A stretch of 14,916 nucleotides of DNA. Origin: an uncultured Eubacteriales bacterium. GTDB taxonomy: Bacteria > Bacillota > Clostridia > Christensenellales > Aristaeellaceae. A program made the position numbers and the translations under genes. Below the pieces are notes generated by a model that did not search any database, was not told where the DNA came from, and saw nothing but the letters and a program-made list of their open reading frames with translations. The stretch spans positions 1 to 14,916 of the forward strand of contig USCW01000022.1 of NCBI GenBank assembly GCA_900553315.1. The letters are read 5' to 3'. Each line of letters starts with the position of its first letter. Position 1 is the stretch's first letter. Below, piece by piece: positions 1-7,044 of this stretch.

Positions 1-14
1 CTTCGGGAGGGGGC

Positions 15-55
15 CCGGGGGAGGCGCTTCTCTATAGAGAAGCGGCCTCCCCCGG
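15..55. repeat. GC-rich palindromic element, left copy
   Basis: A long hairpin. The inner arms GCTTCTC and GAGAAGC flank a TATA loop. The outer arms are purine-rich (CCGGGGGAGG) on the left and pyrimidine-rich on the right. One unpaired G at position 45 separates the inner and outer stems. A copy with the same architecture, including a single unpaired base at the same junction, lies at 14865-14908. It could be a terminator for a gene left of the window or a member of a dispersed palindromic repeat family. There is no T-run directly after it on the + strand, which argues against a simple terminator. The 68 bases before trkA hold nothing else recognisable, and no trkA promoter is visible here. 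Confidence 0.7.
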
Positions 56-86
56 AGTTCCCTGCCCCGTGCTGATGGAGGATACT

Positions 87-1451
87 ATGCGGATACTTGT
101 AGTTGGCGACGGTAAGGTGGGCTATACCGTGGCACAGCAGCTGACCCGTGAGGGTCATGACGTCGTTATTATTGATAAGAGCGAGGAGGTGCTTCAGCGC
201 AGCGAGGATACGCTGGACGTGCTGTGCGTCCGGGGCAACGGCGCAAACGCTAAAACGCTCATCGACGCGGGCGTAGATAAGGCCGACTTTCTCATCGCTA
301 CCACCGCCAGCGACGAAACCAATATGCTCTGCTGCCTGCTGGGTAAGCGGCTGGGCGCACGGTATACCATGGCGCGTATCCGCGACCCCGAGTATAACGA
401 AAGCCTTTCTCTGCTGCAAAAGGAAATCGCTATTGATAACGCCATCAACCCCGAGCGGGCCACCGCGCTGGAAATCAGCCGCCTGCTCCGCTTCCCCTTC
501 GCCAATAATATCGAATCCTTTGCCAAGGGTCAGGTGGAAATGGTCGAGTTCCGCGCTCAGGAAAAGGACGGGGTCGTCGGCTGCCCGCTGAAAAATCTCA
601 GCGCACACCTGCCCGGTATCCCCCGCGTGCTGTACGCCGCCGTCGAGCGGGACGGCGAAGTCATTATCCCGAACGGCGACTTCGCTATCCGCTCCGGCGA
701 CCGCGTCCATGTGGCGGGCGAAATGGTCACGATCACCAATTACTTCCGCTTTCTGGGCAAGCATTCCCTGCGCATCAAAAACGTCATGCTGCTGGGCGGC
801 GGACGCATCAGCTACTATCTGGCCAAGATGATCGTCCCCGCGGGTCTGCATGTAGCCATGATCGAGATCAAGCCGGATAAGGCTGCCGACTTGAGCGAGC
901 AGCTGCCCCACGTCAACGTGATCCTCGGCGACGGCACCGATCAGGAGCTGCTGGAGCAGGAGGGACTGGATCAGATGGACGCCTTCGTGGCGCTGTGCGA
1001 CCGGGATGAGGAAAACCTCATTACCGGCTTGTTCGCCGTCAAGCAGGGTGTCCCGAAGGTCATCGTGAAAAATAACCGCGTGGCCTATGCGGACATCATC
1101 AACGGCATGGGTCTGGACAGTATCGTCAGCCCCAAGTCCATCACCTGCGCCACCATCCTGCGCTACGTCCGCGCACGGGTAAACAGCGAGGGCACGAAGG
1201 TGGAGCGCCTGTACCGCCTGATGAACGACCGGGTGGAAGCCCTTGAGTTCATCGCCCGAGCAAGCGACTCCTATATCGGCGTTCCACTGAAGAACCTGAC
1301 CATCCGCAAGGGCGCGCTGGTGGCGGTCATCGTGCGTCAGGGCAAGGTGATCGTGCCCTTTGGCGACGACCATATTGAGGAGGGCGACCGGGTGGTTATC
1401 ATCGTGTGTGAAAACGGCATCGGCGACTTGAATGAGGTTATCCGCAAATGA
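87..1451 (+). CDS. trkA: Trk system K+ uptake protein TrkA (NAD-binding RCK subunit)
   Basis: This is the cytoplasmic regulatory subunit that gates the TrkH potassium channel by binding nucleotides. The 454-residue protein is a full-length duplicated RCK protein. The first Rossmann domain has the glycine motif VGDGKVG near residue 6. A TrkA-C domain follows at about 140-220. The second Rossmann domain has LLGGGRIS near 235, and the second TrkA-C domain occupies about 370-454, ending in a typical 'EEGDRVVII' stretch. I chose the ATG at 87 because GGAGG at 77-81 sits 5 bases upstream. An in-frame GTG at 69 and ATG at 75 lack a binding site and precede the conserved 'MRILVVG' opening. The stop overlaps the trkH start as ATGA, so the two subunits are probably translationally coupled. 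The identification is secure. Confidence 0.96.
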   Translation: MRILVVGDGKVGYTVAQQLTREGHDVVIIDKSEEVLQRSEDTLDVLCVRGNGANAKTLIDAGVDKADFLIATTASDETNMLCCLLGKRLGARYTMARIRDPEYNESLSLLQKEIAIDNAINPERATALEISRLLRFPFANNIESFAKGQVEMVEFRAQEKDGVVGCPLKNLSAHLPGIPRVLYAAVERDGEVIIPNGDFAIRSGDRVHVAGEMVTITNYFRFLGKHSLRIKNVMLLGGGRISYYLAKMIVPAGLHVAMIEIKPDKAADLSEQLPHVNVILGDGTDQELLEQEGLDQMDAFVALCDRDEENLITGLFAVKQGVPKVIVKNNRVAYADIINGMGLDSIVSPKSITCATILRYVRARVNSEGTKVERLYRLMNDRVEALEFIARASDSYIGVPLKNLTIRKGALVAVIVRQGKVIVPFGDDHIEEGDRVVIIVCENGIGDLNEVIRK

Positions 1452-2896
1452 ACAGAAAGCTGGTAGGCTCTCTGCTGGGCGCTATTCTGCTGATCGAGGC
1501 GGCGTGCATGGTGCCCGCGCTGGTGGTAGCCCTGATTTATCAGGATGAAGACGTTTGGGCCATGGGGAAGGCCATTCTGCTGCTGGCGGCCATCGGCGCA
1601 CCCCTGCGCTTCGGCATTCGCCCGCAGGAGCGGAACCTTCGCGCCCGTGAGGGCTTTCTGGTGGTGGCGCTGGCGTGGGTGGCGCTGAGCTGCTTCGGTG
1701 CGCTGCCCTTTGTGTTCAGCGGACTGCTCCCCAATTACATCGACGCGCTGTTCGAGTCCGTGTCGGGCTTTACCACCACGGGCGCAACGGTGCTGACACA
1801 GTTTGACGACCTGCCCCGAGGCATCATTTTCTGGCGAAGCTTTACCCATTGGATCGGCGGCATGGGCGTGCTGGTGCTGACGCTGGCGCTGGTGCCGCAG
1901 CTGAGCAGCCGCACGTCCCACTTGGTGCGTGCGGAAAGCCCCGGCCCTACCCTGAGCAAGATCGTCCCCAAGATGGCCGACTCCGCGAAAATTCTCTATA
2001 TCATGTATTTCATTCTGACGATGCTGGAATTCTTCGCGCTGATGCTGGCGGGCATGAACCCATACGACGCGGCAATCCACGCCATGGGCACGGCGGGCAC
2101 GGGCGGCTTCAGCAACTACGCGGCCAGCGTGGGAGCCTTTGACAGCGCGGTGATCGACGTGATTATCACGGTATTCATGGTGCTGTTCGGCGTGAACTTT
2201 GCGTTGTTCTTCTATATGCTGACGGGACATTGGCGGGATGTCTTCCACAGCGAAGAGCTGAAGTGGTATCTGGGCATTTTCCTTTTCGCCACGGCGGTCA
2301 TTACCGTGGTGACGCTGCCGCAGTACGGCACGGTGCCCCATGCGCTGCGGTATGCAAGCTTTCAGGTGGCGAGCATCATGTCCACCACGGGCTACGCCAC
2401 GGCGGACTACAACCTGTGGCCCATTGCGGCAAAGATGCTGATCTTCGTGCTGATGTTCTTCGGCGCGTGCGCCGGTTCCACGGCGGGCGGCATGAAGATT
2501 TGCCGCATCGCCATGCTGTGGAAGCAGGCGCTTCGCAGCGTGCGGCACAATTTCCAGCCGCGAAAGGTGCAGTCGGTACGTTTTGAGGGCAAGGGCGTGG
2601 ACGAGAACGTCCTGCGGGAAACGTCTTCTTTTGCCATCGTCTATGTGGCGCTGGTCCTGCTGGGGGCGTTCCTGATCTCGCTGGAGGGCAAGTACGACCT
2701 TGAAGCGAATCTCGCCTCCGCCCTCACCTGCGTGAGCAATGTGGGCCCCGGCCTTGGCGCGACAGGCCCGGCGGGTGGCTTTGCCGGTTACGGCCCCTTT
2801 GCGAAGCTCGTTCTGAGCATCCTCATGTTAGCCGGCCGTCTCGAAATCTTCCCCATCCTTGCCCTTTTCCATCCGGCCATTTGGCGGAAGCAGTAA
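1448..2896 (+). CDS. trkH: Trk system K+ channel/transporter subunit TrkH
   Basis: This is the membrane pore subunit for potassium uptake, partner of the adjacent TrkA. The 482-residue protein is polytopic, and its length fits the family. All four selectivity-filter loops of the SKT superfamily are visible: SGFTTTGAT (about residue 105), GTAGTGGFS (about 217), STTGYAT (about 312) and SNVGPGLGATGP (about 430). The conserved GSTAGGMK follows the third loop. The start ATG overlaps the trkA stop by four bases (ATGA), as expected for a stoichiometric two-gene operon. A strong hairpin terminator follows 14 bases after the stop. Whether it uses H+ or Na+ coupling cannot be seen. I saw no truncation or odd residue. 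Confidence 0.95.
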   Translation: MNRKLVGSLLGAILLIEAACMVPALVVALIYQDEDVWAMGKAILLLAAIGAPLRFGIRPQERNLRAREGFLVVALAWVALSCFGALPFVFSGLLPNYIDALFESVSGFTTTGATVLTQFDDLPRGIIFWRSFTHWIGGMGVLVLTLALVPQLSSRTSHLVRAESPGPTLSKIVPKMADSAKILYIMYFILTMLEFFALMLAGMNPYDAAIHAMGTAGTGGFSNYAASVGAFDSAVIDVIITVFMVLFGVNFALFFYMLTGHWRDVFHSEELKWYLGIFLFATAVITVVTLPQYGTVPHALRYASFQVASIMSTTGYATADYNLWPIAAKMLIFVLMFFGACAGSTAGGMKICRIAMLWKQALRSVRHNFQPRKVQSVRFEGKGVDENVLRETSSFAIVYVALVLLGAFLISLEGKYDLEANLASALTCVSNVGPGLGATGPAGGFAGYGPFAKLVLSILMLAGRLEIFPILALFHPAIWRKQ

Positions 2897-2909
2897 CAGG
2901 CACGCTACA

Positions 2910-2954
2910 GCAAAAGAGGGAAGCTTCTCCACAGAGAATCTTCCCTCTTTTTGC
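2910..2954. terminator. Bidirectional intrinsic terminator between trkH and rnc
   Basis: A long stem pairs AAAAGAGGGAAG with CTTCCCTCTTTT-type arms, through an inner TTCTC/GAGAA stem, around a CACA loop. A T-run on the + strand (2948-2952) and the matching A-run at 2912-2915 give a U-tract in both directions. It therefore serves trkAH from the left and plsX-acpP-rnc from the right. The inner TTCTC...GAGAA core resembles the palindromes at both ends of the window. Confidence 0.88.
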
Positions 2955-2960
2955 GCTTGC

Positions 2961-3611
2961 TCATTGCTTCAGCTTTTGCAGCGCCGCCAATGCCGCCGCT
3001 TGCTCGGCTTGCTTTTTGGTGCGGCCCTCGCCGCGGGCAAGGATTTGATGATGCAGATAGACCTCGGCAATAAAGAGCGGCGCGTGGGGCGGGCCGGACT
3101 GCCCGATAATGCGGTAGCCGGGCGCGTCGCCGCCGTCCTTTTGCAGGAACTCCTGCAACGCTCCCTTGCTGTCCTGCATGGGGCGCTGTACTTCCTCCGG
3201 ACGAGGCCAATGCACCGCCACCAGCTTACGTGCCTCCTCCATGCCGCCGTCCAGATAAACCGCCGCCAGAATGGCCTCCATCGCGTCCGCCAGCACGCTC
3301 GGCTTCTCCCGACCGCCGGTCTGCTCCTCGCCCTTGTCCATGCGCAGGGCATGCCCCACGCCCAGCTTGCGCGCCACCTGTGCCAGAGCGGCCTCGCACA
3401 CCAGCAGCGCCCGTTGGTGCGTCAGGCCGCCCTCCTGCTCCGTCGGATGCGTCTTGAACAGCAGGTCGCTCATGACGTATTGCAGCACCGCGTCCCCTAG
3501 GAACTCGAGCCGCTGATTGTCCTCCGCACCCATCGATGGGTGTGTCAATGCCCGCGCAAGCAGCGCCGGGTCGTGAAAGGTGTACCCTAGTGCCTCCATT
3601 AACGCTTTCAT
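2961..3611 (-). CDS. rnc: Ribonuclease III
   Basis: Double-strand-specific endoribonuclease that processes rRNA precursors and structured mRNAs in the cytoplasm. The 216 residues are close to the usual 220-230. The N-terminal catalytic domain carries the signature RLEFLGDAVL (residues 34-43), with E36 and D40. The second metal-binding pair is D109 and E112 in 'DAMEAILAAVYLDGG'. The C-terminal double-stranded-RNA-binding domain runs from about 145 to 215, ending in 'GRTKKQAEQAAALAAL'. The start ATG has GAGGG upstream. It is the third gene of plsX-acpP-rnc and is followed by the shared terminator. In many Firmicutes smc and ftsY come next; here they do not, because the convergent trk operon occupies the position. 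A hairpin precedes the gene (3643-3676). Confidence 0.95.
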   Translation of the reverse strand: MKALMEALGYTFHDPALLARALTHPSMGAEDNQRLEFLGDAVLQYVMSDLLFKTHPTEQEGGLTHQRALLVCEAALAQVARKLGVGHALRMDKGEEQTGGREKPSVLADAMEAILAAVYLDGGMEEARKLVAVHWPRPEEVQRPMQDSKGALQEFLQKDGGDAPGYRIIGQSGPPHAPLFIAEVYLHHQILARGEGRTKKQAEQAAALAALQKLKQ

Positions 3612-3642
3612 GGCAATCCCTCAAAATCTTCTTGATAGACAG

Positions 3643-3676
3643 GCATGGGGACGAACAGCCCTGTCCGTCCCCATGC
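3643..3676 (-). promoter_or_regulatory. Intercistronic hairpin between acpP and rnc
   Basis: A perfect 11-bp stem pairs GCATGGGGACG (3643-3653) with CGTCCCCATGC (3666-3676). A small inner ACAG/CTGT stem sits inside the loop. No T-run follows on the - strand, so a simple terminator is unlikely. It lies in the 77-base gap just before rnc, where it could protect or process the acpP message or set the rnc level. The role is inferred. Confidence 0.6.
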
Positions 3677-3688
3677 AATGTGCGCCGC

Positions 3689-3916
3689 TTACTGATGCTT
3701 CTCGATGTAATCGACCACATCGCCCACGGTCTTCATCTTCATGATCTGATCGTCCTCGACCATGATGCCGAACTTGTCCTCCAGATCCATAATCATGACC
3801 ATCACGTTGGCGGAATCAGCCTTCAGATCCTCCACCAGACGGGTCTCACGGGTGATCTTGCTCTCGTCGGCCTTCAGCTGCTTGGCGATCATCGCCCGCA
3901 CCGTTTCAAATACCAT
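3689..3916 (-). CDS. acpP: Acyl carrier protein (divergent)
   Basis: Small acidic protein of 75 residues that carries acyl chains on a 4'-phosphopantetheine arm for fatty acid and phospholipid synthesis. The attachment serine is S35 in 'LKADSANV'. Most AcpP proteins read Asp-Ser-Leu at this point; here it is Asp-Ser-Ala. Helix II (residues 36-43) is rich in Val, Met and Ile rather than studded with acids as in E. coli AcpP. The C-terminus 'VGDVVDYIEKH' is typical. AAGGAGG lies just upstream of the ATG. The gene sits 61 bases after plsX and 77 before rnc, the usual clostridial neighbourhood, which supports the housekeeping role. A TATAAA at 3957-3962 could be a weak internal promoter, but I see no good -35. 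A second, specialised ACP is the alternative. Confidence 0.88.
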   Translation of the reverse strand: MVFETVRAMIAKQLKADESKITRETRLVEDLKADSANVMVMIMDLEDKFGIMVEDDQIMKMKTVGDVVDYIEKHQ

Positions 3917-3977
3917 GTTGTTTTCCTCCTTATGTGCAAATCAATCCGCATTGCATTTTATACATCAACCCGCAGGA

Positions 3978-4982
3978 TCATTCCTTCGGGAGAATGCCGG
4001 CCAGATTGGCGGAGATCAGCTCCACCACACGTCCGTCGATCATCTTCACGCATTGCCCGATGGCACAGGCAATAGCGTGACCATCGCTGGAGCCGTGAGC
4101 CTTCACCACAGCGCCTTGTACGCCCAGCAGCGGCGCACCGCCCACCTCGGTGTAGTCCATGGTCTTAGCGACACGCTTGAAGGCAGGCTTCGCCAGCAGC
4201 GCCCCCAGCTTGCTCCGGGTGTCCGCCAGCAGCTCCTTCTTAATCATGTGCATCAGCGTACCCGCAACGCCCTCCATAAACTTCAGCACCAGATTTCCGG
4301 AGAAGCCGTCGCAGACCAGCACGTCCGCCTGATCGCCCGTAATGTCCCGGGCCTCCACATTGCCCACAAAATGATAGGGTGCCTTCTCCATCATGGGATA
4401 GACCGCCTTCACCAAGGCGTTGCCCTTTTCGCTTTCCGCACCGATGTTGATCAAGCCCACACGCGGATTCTTGATACCCATGACGCTTTCCATGTACGCG
4501 CTGCCCATGACGGCGAACTGGTTAAGCCAGTCGGGCTGACAGTCCACGTTCGCGCCGCAGTCGATCAGCAGGAAATGGCTCTTGCCGTTGGGCAGCAGCG
4601 GAGCCAGCGCAGGACGTTCGATGCCCGGAATGCGCCCCAGACGGAACATGCCGCCCGCCAGCACCGCACCCGTGGAACCGGCGGAAACGAAGCCGTCCGC
4701 CTCCTTGTCCCGCACCTGCAGCATGCCCATTACCGTGGCAGATTTCGTCTTGCGACGAACGCCCATGACGGGACTTTCGTGATTGGTAATAACCTCCGGC
4801 GCATCCAGCACCGTCAAGCGGCTGCGCACATCGTCGCAGTCCGTAAGCAGGGGCGTCAGGGCCGCGGGATCACCCGCCAGGGTAATCTCCAGCTGCGGGT
4901 ACTTCCGCAGGGCCTCGATTGCGCCCGCAACGGGAGCCTTGGGAGCATTATCGCCGCCCATGGCGTCCAGAAAAATACGCAT
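3978..4982 (-). CDS. plsX: Phosphate acyltransferase PlsX
   Basis: Converts acyl-ACP and phosphate into acyl-phosphate, the acyl donor for PlsY in phosphatidic acid synthesis; it acts at the inner face of the membrane. The 334-residue product opens with the family hallmark 'MRIFLDAMGGDNAP'. It also has the conserved 'SAGSTGAVLAGG' stretch in the first third and 'VCDGFSGNLVLK' in the second half. The ATG at 4982 is preferred because AAAGGAGG stands 7 bases upstream. An in-frame ATG at 5003 adds seven unconserved residues and lacks a site. It is the first gene of plsX-acpP-rnc, so substrate carrier and acyltransferase are co-transcribed. Its promoter is at 5030-5058. An AT-rich inverted repeat, AAATAA-N14-TTATTT (5008-5033), overlaps the -10, but it is too simple to call a FapR site. 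Confidence 0.96.
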   Translation of the reverse strand: MRIFLDAMGGDNAPKAPVAGAIEALRKYPQLEITLAGDPAALTPLLTDCDDVRSRLTVLDAPEVITNHESPVMGVRRKTKSATVMGMLQVRDKEADGFVSAGSTGAVLAGGMFRLGRIPGIERPALAPLLPNGKSHFLLIDCGANVDCQPDWLNQFAVMGSAYMESVMGIKNPRVGLINIGAESEKGNALVKAVYPMMEKAPYHFVGNVEARDITGDQADVLVCDGFSGNLVLKFMEGVAGTLMHMIKKELLADTRSKLGALLAKPAFKRVAKTMDYTEVGGAPLLGVQGAVVKAHGSSDGHAIACAIGQCVKMIDGRVVELISANLAGILPKE

Positions 4983-5029
4983 GAAGGGGCCTCCTTTATC
5001 CATCAGGAAATAAGTCCAATGAATGATTT

Positions 5030-5058
5030 ATTTTACCACGGCAGCGGCAGGATTGCAA
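5030..5058 (-). promoter_or_regulatory. Sigma-A-type promoter of plsX-acpP-rnc
   Basis: Reading the - strand, TTGCAA (5058-5053) is followed by a 17-base spacer and TAAAAT (5035-5030). The predicted start of transcription is about 40 bases before the plsX ATG. Confidence 0.72.
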
Positions 5059-5152
5059 GCCGCGCAGATCGTGGAAAAAGAGCGCGTGTGTTTTGTTTTT
5101 TCAGTTGCGCCAATGCTCGTCCTTGCCCTACACTTTCTTCGTCATCTTTCCC

Positions 5153-5181
5153 TTGCAGCCTCGCCTTTCCACGCGTATAAT
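5153..5181 (+). promoter_or_regulatory. Sigma-A-type promoter of the SH3b gene
   Basis: TTGCAG at 5153-5158, a 17-base spacer, and a perfect TATAAT at 5176-5181. It is divergent from the plsX promoter. The two -35 boxes are about 95 bases apart, leaving an untranslated leader of about 55 bases before the ATG at 5244. Confidence 0.78.
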
Positions 5182-5243
5182 AAAAGAGCAAACCATGAGC
5201 GTTCCATTCCATGCCGCACGAATCGAAAAGGGTGGTGCCGAAT

Positions 5244-6218
5244 ATGAAAAGCTTCCGCAAAATTCTCTGCCTGTCGCTTTGTCTCCTTGCTGCCTGTCTG
5301 CTGGCGCTTCCGTGCGCACAGGCGGACGGAGCGTGGGGGCAGTATGCTTCGCTGAAAATGAAAATCGCTACCCGCACCGGCCCTTCCACCGATTATACCG
5401 AACCGGGCACCTTCTTCCCGGATACGTGGCGGAATCAGCAGGTGCGCGTGCTGACCCGATGCCAGACCAACGGTACATGGTGGCTGCAAATCGAGTTCGA
5501 GAACAAGGGCTCCCGCTATCGTGCTTATACGGGACTCAAGCGGGTGAACGTGGATATTTCCACCGTACCCGACGAATATCCCATGGGCACAGCCTATATC
5601 GCCGGGGATATGTACCCCATCGGCTTCTACGGCCCCGGCACGGACTATGCCCGTATCCCGCAGGACATTCCTCCGGCGCTGTCCGGCACGGTCATGGACG
5701 CAGAGAACGGCTTCGTCCTGTTCGATTTTTATGACCCCAATTTGGGACAGCAGCGCCGGGCATGGGTGGACTATGAGACGCTGTTCATCACCTGGAACGA
5801 CGGCTCCACCTCCGCCTATTACGTCTATCCCGAACAGGATCCCCATGTAAGCTGGACGGATTACAGCAGCTCTGCCTATCCCAACGCCACCCGCGTACCG
5901 AACAGCACCTACACCATGGCGACGCCGGAGACCCGCGCCCAGTTCGCCCCCGGTCAGATGTTCTATAAGACAGATAATCCCAACACTTGGCTGGAAATGC
6001 TGGATTACGGACAGCAGGGCAACCTGACCTATGTAAATCTGTATCTGGACGGAACGGTTCGCTATGACGGGCTGAGCATTTACATGACCGGCCTGAACGA
6101 CGGCGTATTCACCACCGAGGACGGCAGCTACGGCGACGTGCATTTTGCCACAGGACAGATCGACTTCAATATCTACCTGCCCAAGTACAATGCCAGCTGC
6201 GAAATGACCATGCGGTAA
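5244..6218 (+). CDS. Exported protein with two SH3b-like repeats, function unknown
   Basis: A 324-residue secreted protein. The N-terminus is a signal peptide: a basic 'MKSFRK', a long hydrophobic stretch to about residue 23, and a likely cleavage after AQA near residue 27. A LAAC at 15-18 resembles a lipobox but sits inside the hydrophobic core. Two SH3b-like modules follow, at about 35-110 ('RTGPSTDY') and about 120-195 ('YGPGTDYARI', 'RRAWVDYETL'). The last 100 residues form a beta-rich domain that I do not recognise. The ATG at 5244 has GGTGG upstream and leads directly into the signal peptide; an in-frame ATG at 5211 has no binding site. It stands alone between its promoter and a terminator. 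SH3b domains often bind peptidoglycan, so a wall-associated role is possible. No catalytic domain is visible. Confidence 0.82.
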   Translation: MKSFRKILCLSLCLLAACLLALPCAQADGAWGQYASLKMKIATRTGPSTDYTEPGTFFPDTWRNQQVRVLTRCQTNGTWWLQIEFENKGSRYRAYTGLKRVNVDISTVPDEYPMGTAYIAGDMYPIGFYGPGTDYARIPQDIPPALSGTVMDAENGFVLFDFYDPNLGQQRRAWVDYETLFITWNDGSTSAYYVYPEQDPHVSWTDYSSSAYPNATRVPNSTYTMATPETRAQFAPGQMFYKTDNPNTWLEMLDYGQQGNLTYVNLYLDGTVRYDGLSIYMTGLNDGVFTTEDGSYGDVHFATGQIDFNIYLPKYNASCEMTMR

Positions 6219-6241
6219 GGATGATGCTCGGCATAAAAATT

Positions 6242-6284
6242 CCCCGGTACGCTCTGCGCTATGCTGACAGAGAGCGTACCGGGG
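6242..6284. terminator. Bidirectional terminator between the SH3b gene and the purine operon
   Basis: A perfect 14-bp stem pairs CCCCGGTACGCTCT (6242-6255) with AGAGCGTACCGGGG (6271-6284) around a 15-base loop. A T-rich tract follows on the + strand (GTTTATTT). On the - strand ATTTTTA follows. It ends the SH3b gene from the left and the six-gene operon from the right. Confidence 0.85.
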
Positions 6285-6307
6285 CAGTTTATTTGGAGGA
6301 AAGCCTT

Positions 6308-7039
6308 TTACTCTGCCAGCAGTACACAGGCCTTCAGCGCAATGGCTATCGTCCGTTCCTCGGACTTCATATACAGCGCTTCCTTTTCCGCCTGTGTGGG
6401 CTGCACGGACAGATAAATGTTGGAGTCCGTGCCAACCACCGCGCCGGTGCGCACGTTCAGCGCCGCACCCACCACAAAGACCGTGTCGCACTCCATTTCA
6501 GAGACGGCCACCGCCTGTACGTCGCGCAGGGTCTCGTTCAACTGCGGATTCTGACGATAGAACGCGTCACGGCTCAGGGATACGCCCACGTGCGCCTTCA
6601 GGTCAAGCTCCCGGGAGGCTTCGATCATGGCATTCACCACGTCCAGCGAGGCCACCGCCGGGTAAATATCCGGCAGATAGGCGCTGCCCGTGCCGCCCGC
6701 ACGAACAGCCGCGTTGACGATCACCGGCTCACCGATGTTGATGCCGTCGCGGCGTGCGCCGCAGGAGCCCACGCGAATGAAGGTCTTCGCGCCCACGCGC
6801 TTGAGCTCCTCCATAGCGATAGCCGTAGAGGGGCCGCCGATGCCCGTGGAGCACACGGACACCGGCACGCCCTCATAGCTGCCGGTATAGACCGCGTATT
6901 CACGGTTGCTGGCCACCAGATGGGCATTATCCAGCCGCTTGGCGATGCGCTCCGCTCGGGCCGGGTCGCCGGGAATCAGGACATACTCCGCCACGTCGCC
7001 CTCGCGGCAGCGGATATGCTTCTGTACAGCGTTTTCCAT
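6308..7039 (-). CDS. Nucleoside phosphorylase of the Udp/PNP superfamily, specificity uncertain
   Basis: Predicted to split a nucleoside with phosphate into base and (deoxy)ribose-1-phosphate in the cytoplasm. The 243 residues match the trimeric/hexameric NP-I family. The phosphate loop motif 'IPGDPARAERIA' is at about 22-33. 'CSTGIGGPSTAIAMEEL' is at about 63-79, followed by 'IRVGSCG'. The ribose-binding motif 'SEMECDT' is at about 182-188. Overall it looks closest to uridine phosphorylase. However, the Gln-X-Arg pair that recognises uracil in E. coli Udp (Gln166/Arg168, within 'FYPGQER') is replaced here by 'FYRQNPQ'. This makes uridine an unlikely main substrate; given adenine deaminase five bases upstream, a purine nucleoside is more plausible. 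It is the last gene of the operon, followed by a terminator. Family assignment is firm; substrate is inferred. Confidence 0.85.
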   Translation of the reverse strand: MENAVQKHIRCREGDVAEYVLIPGDPARAERIAKRLDNAHLVASNREYAVYTGSYEGVPVSVCSTGIGGPSTAIAMEELKRVGAKTFIRVGSCGARRDGINIGEPVIVNAAVRAGGTGSAYLPDIYPAVASLDVVNAMIEASRELDLKAHVGVSLSRDAFYRQNPQLNETLRDVQAVAVSEMECDTVFVVGAALNVRTGAVVGTDSNIYLSVQPTQAEKEALYMKSEERTIAIALKACVLLAE

Positions 7040-7044
7040 GCTTC

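Noticed and set aside
1337..2548. 403-codon - strand frame across trkA/trkH
   Set aside because: Antisense shadow of trkH caused by GC-rich codons; rich in His, Gln, Arg with no domain, while the + strand carries all four TrkH filter loops.
3957..3962. TATAAA upstream of acpP as an internal promoter
   Set aside because: No -35 box at 16-18 bases and no clear extended -10; acpP is explained by transcription from the plsX promoter.
5008..5033. AT-rich inverted repeat AAATAA-N14-TTATTT at the plsX -10, as a possible FapR site
   Set aside because: The arms are simple A/T sequence and do not match the known FapR palindrome; too little information to call.
3762..5180. 472-codon + strand frame opposite acpP and plsX
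   Set aside because: Antisense shadow; the - strand encodes complete PlsX and ACP with good ribosome binding sites.
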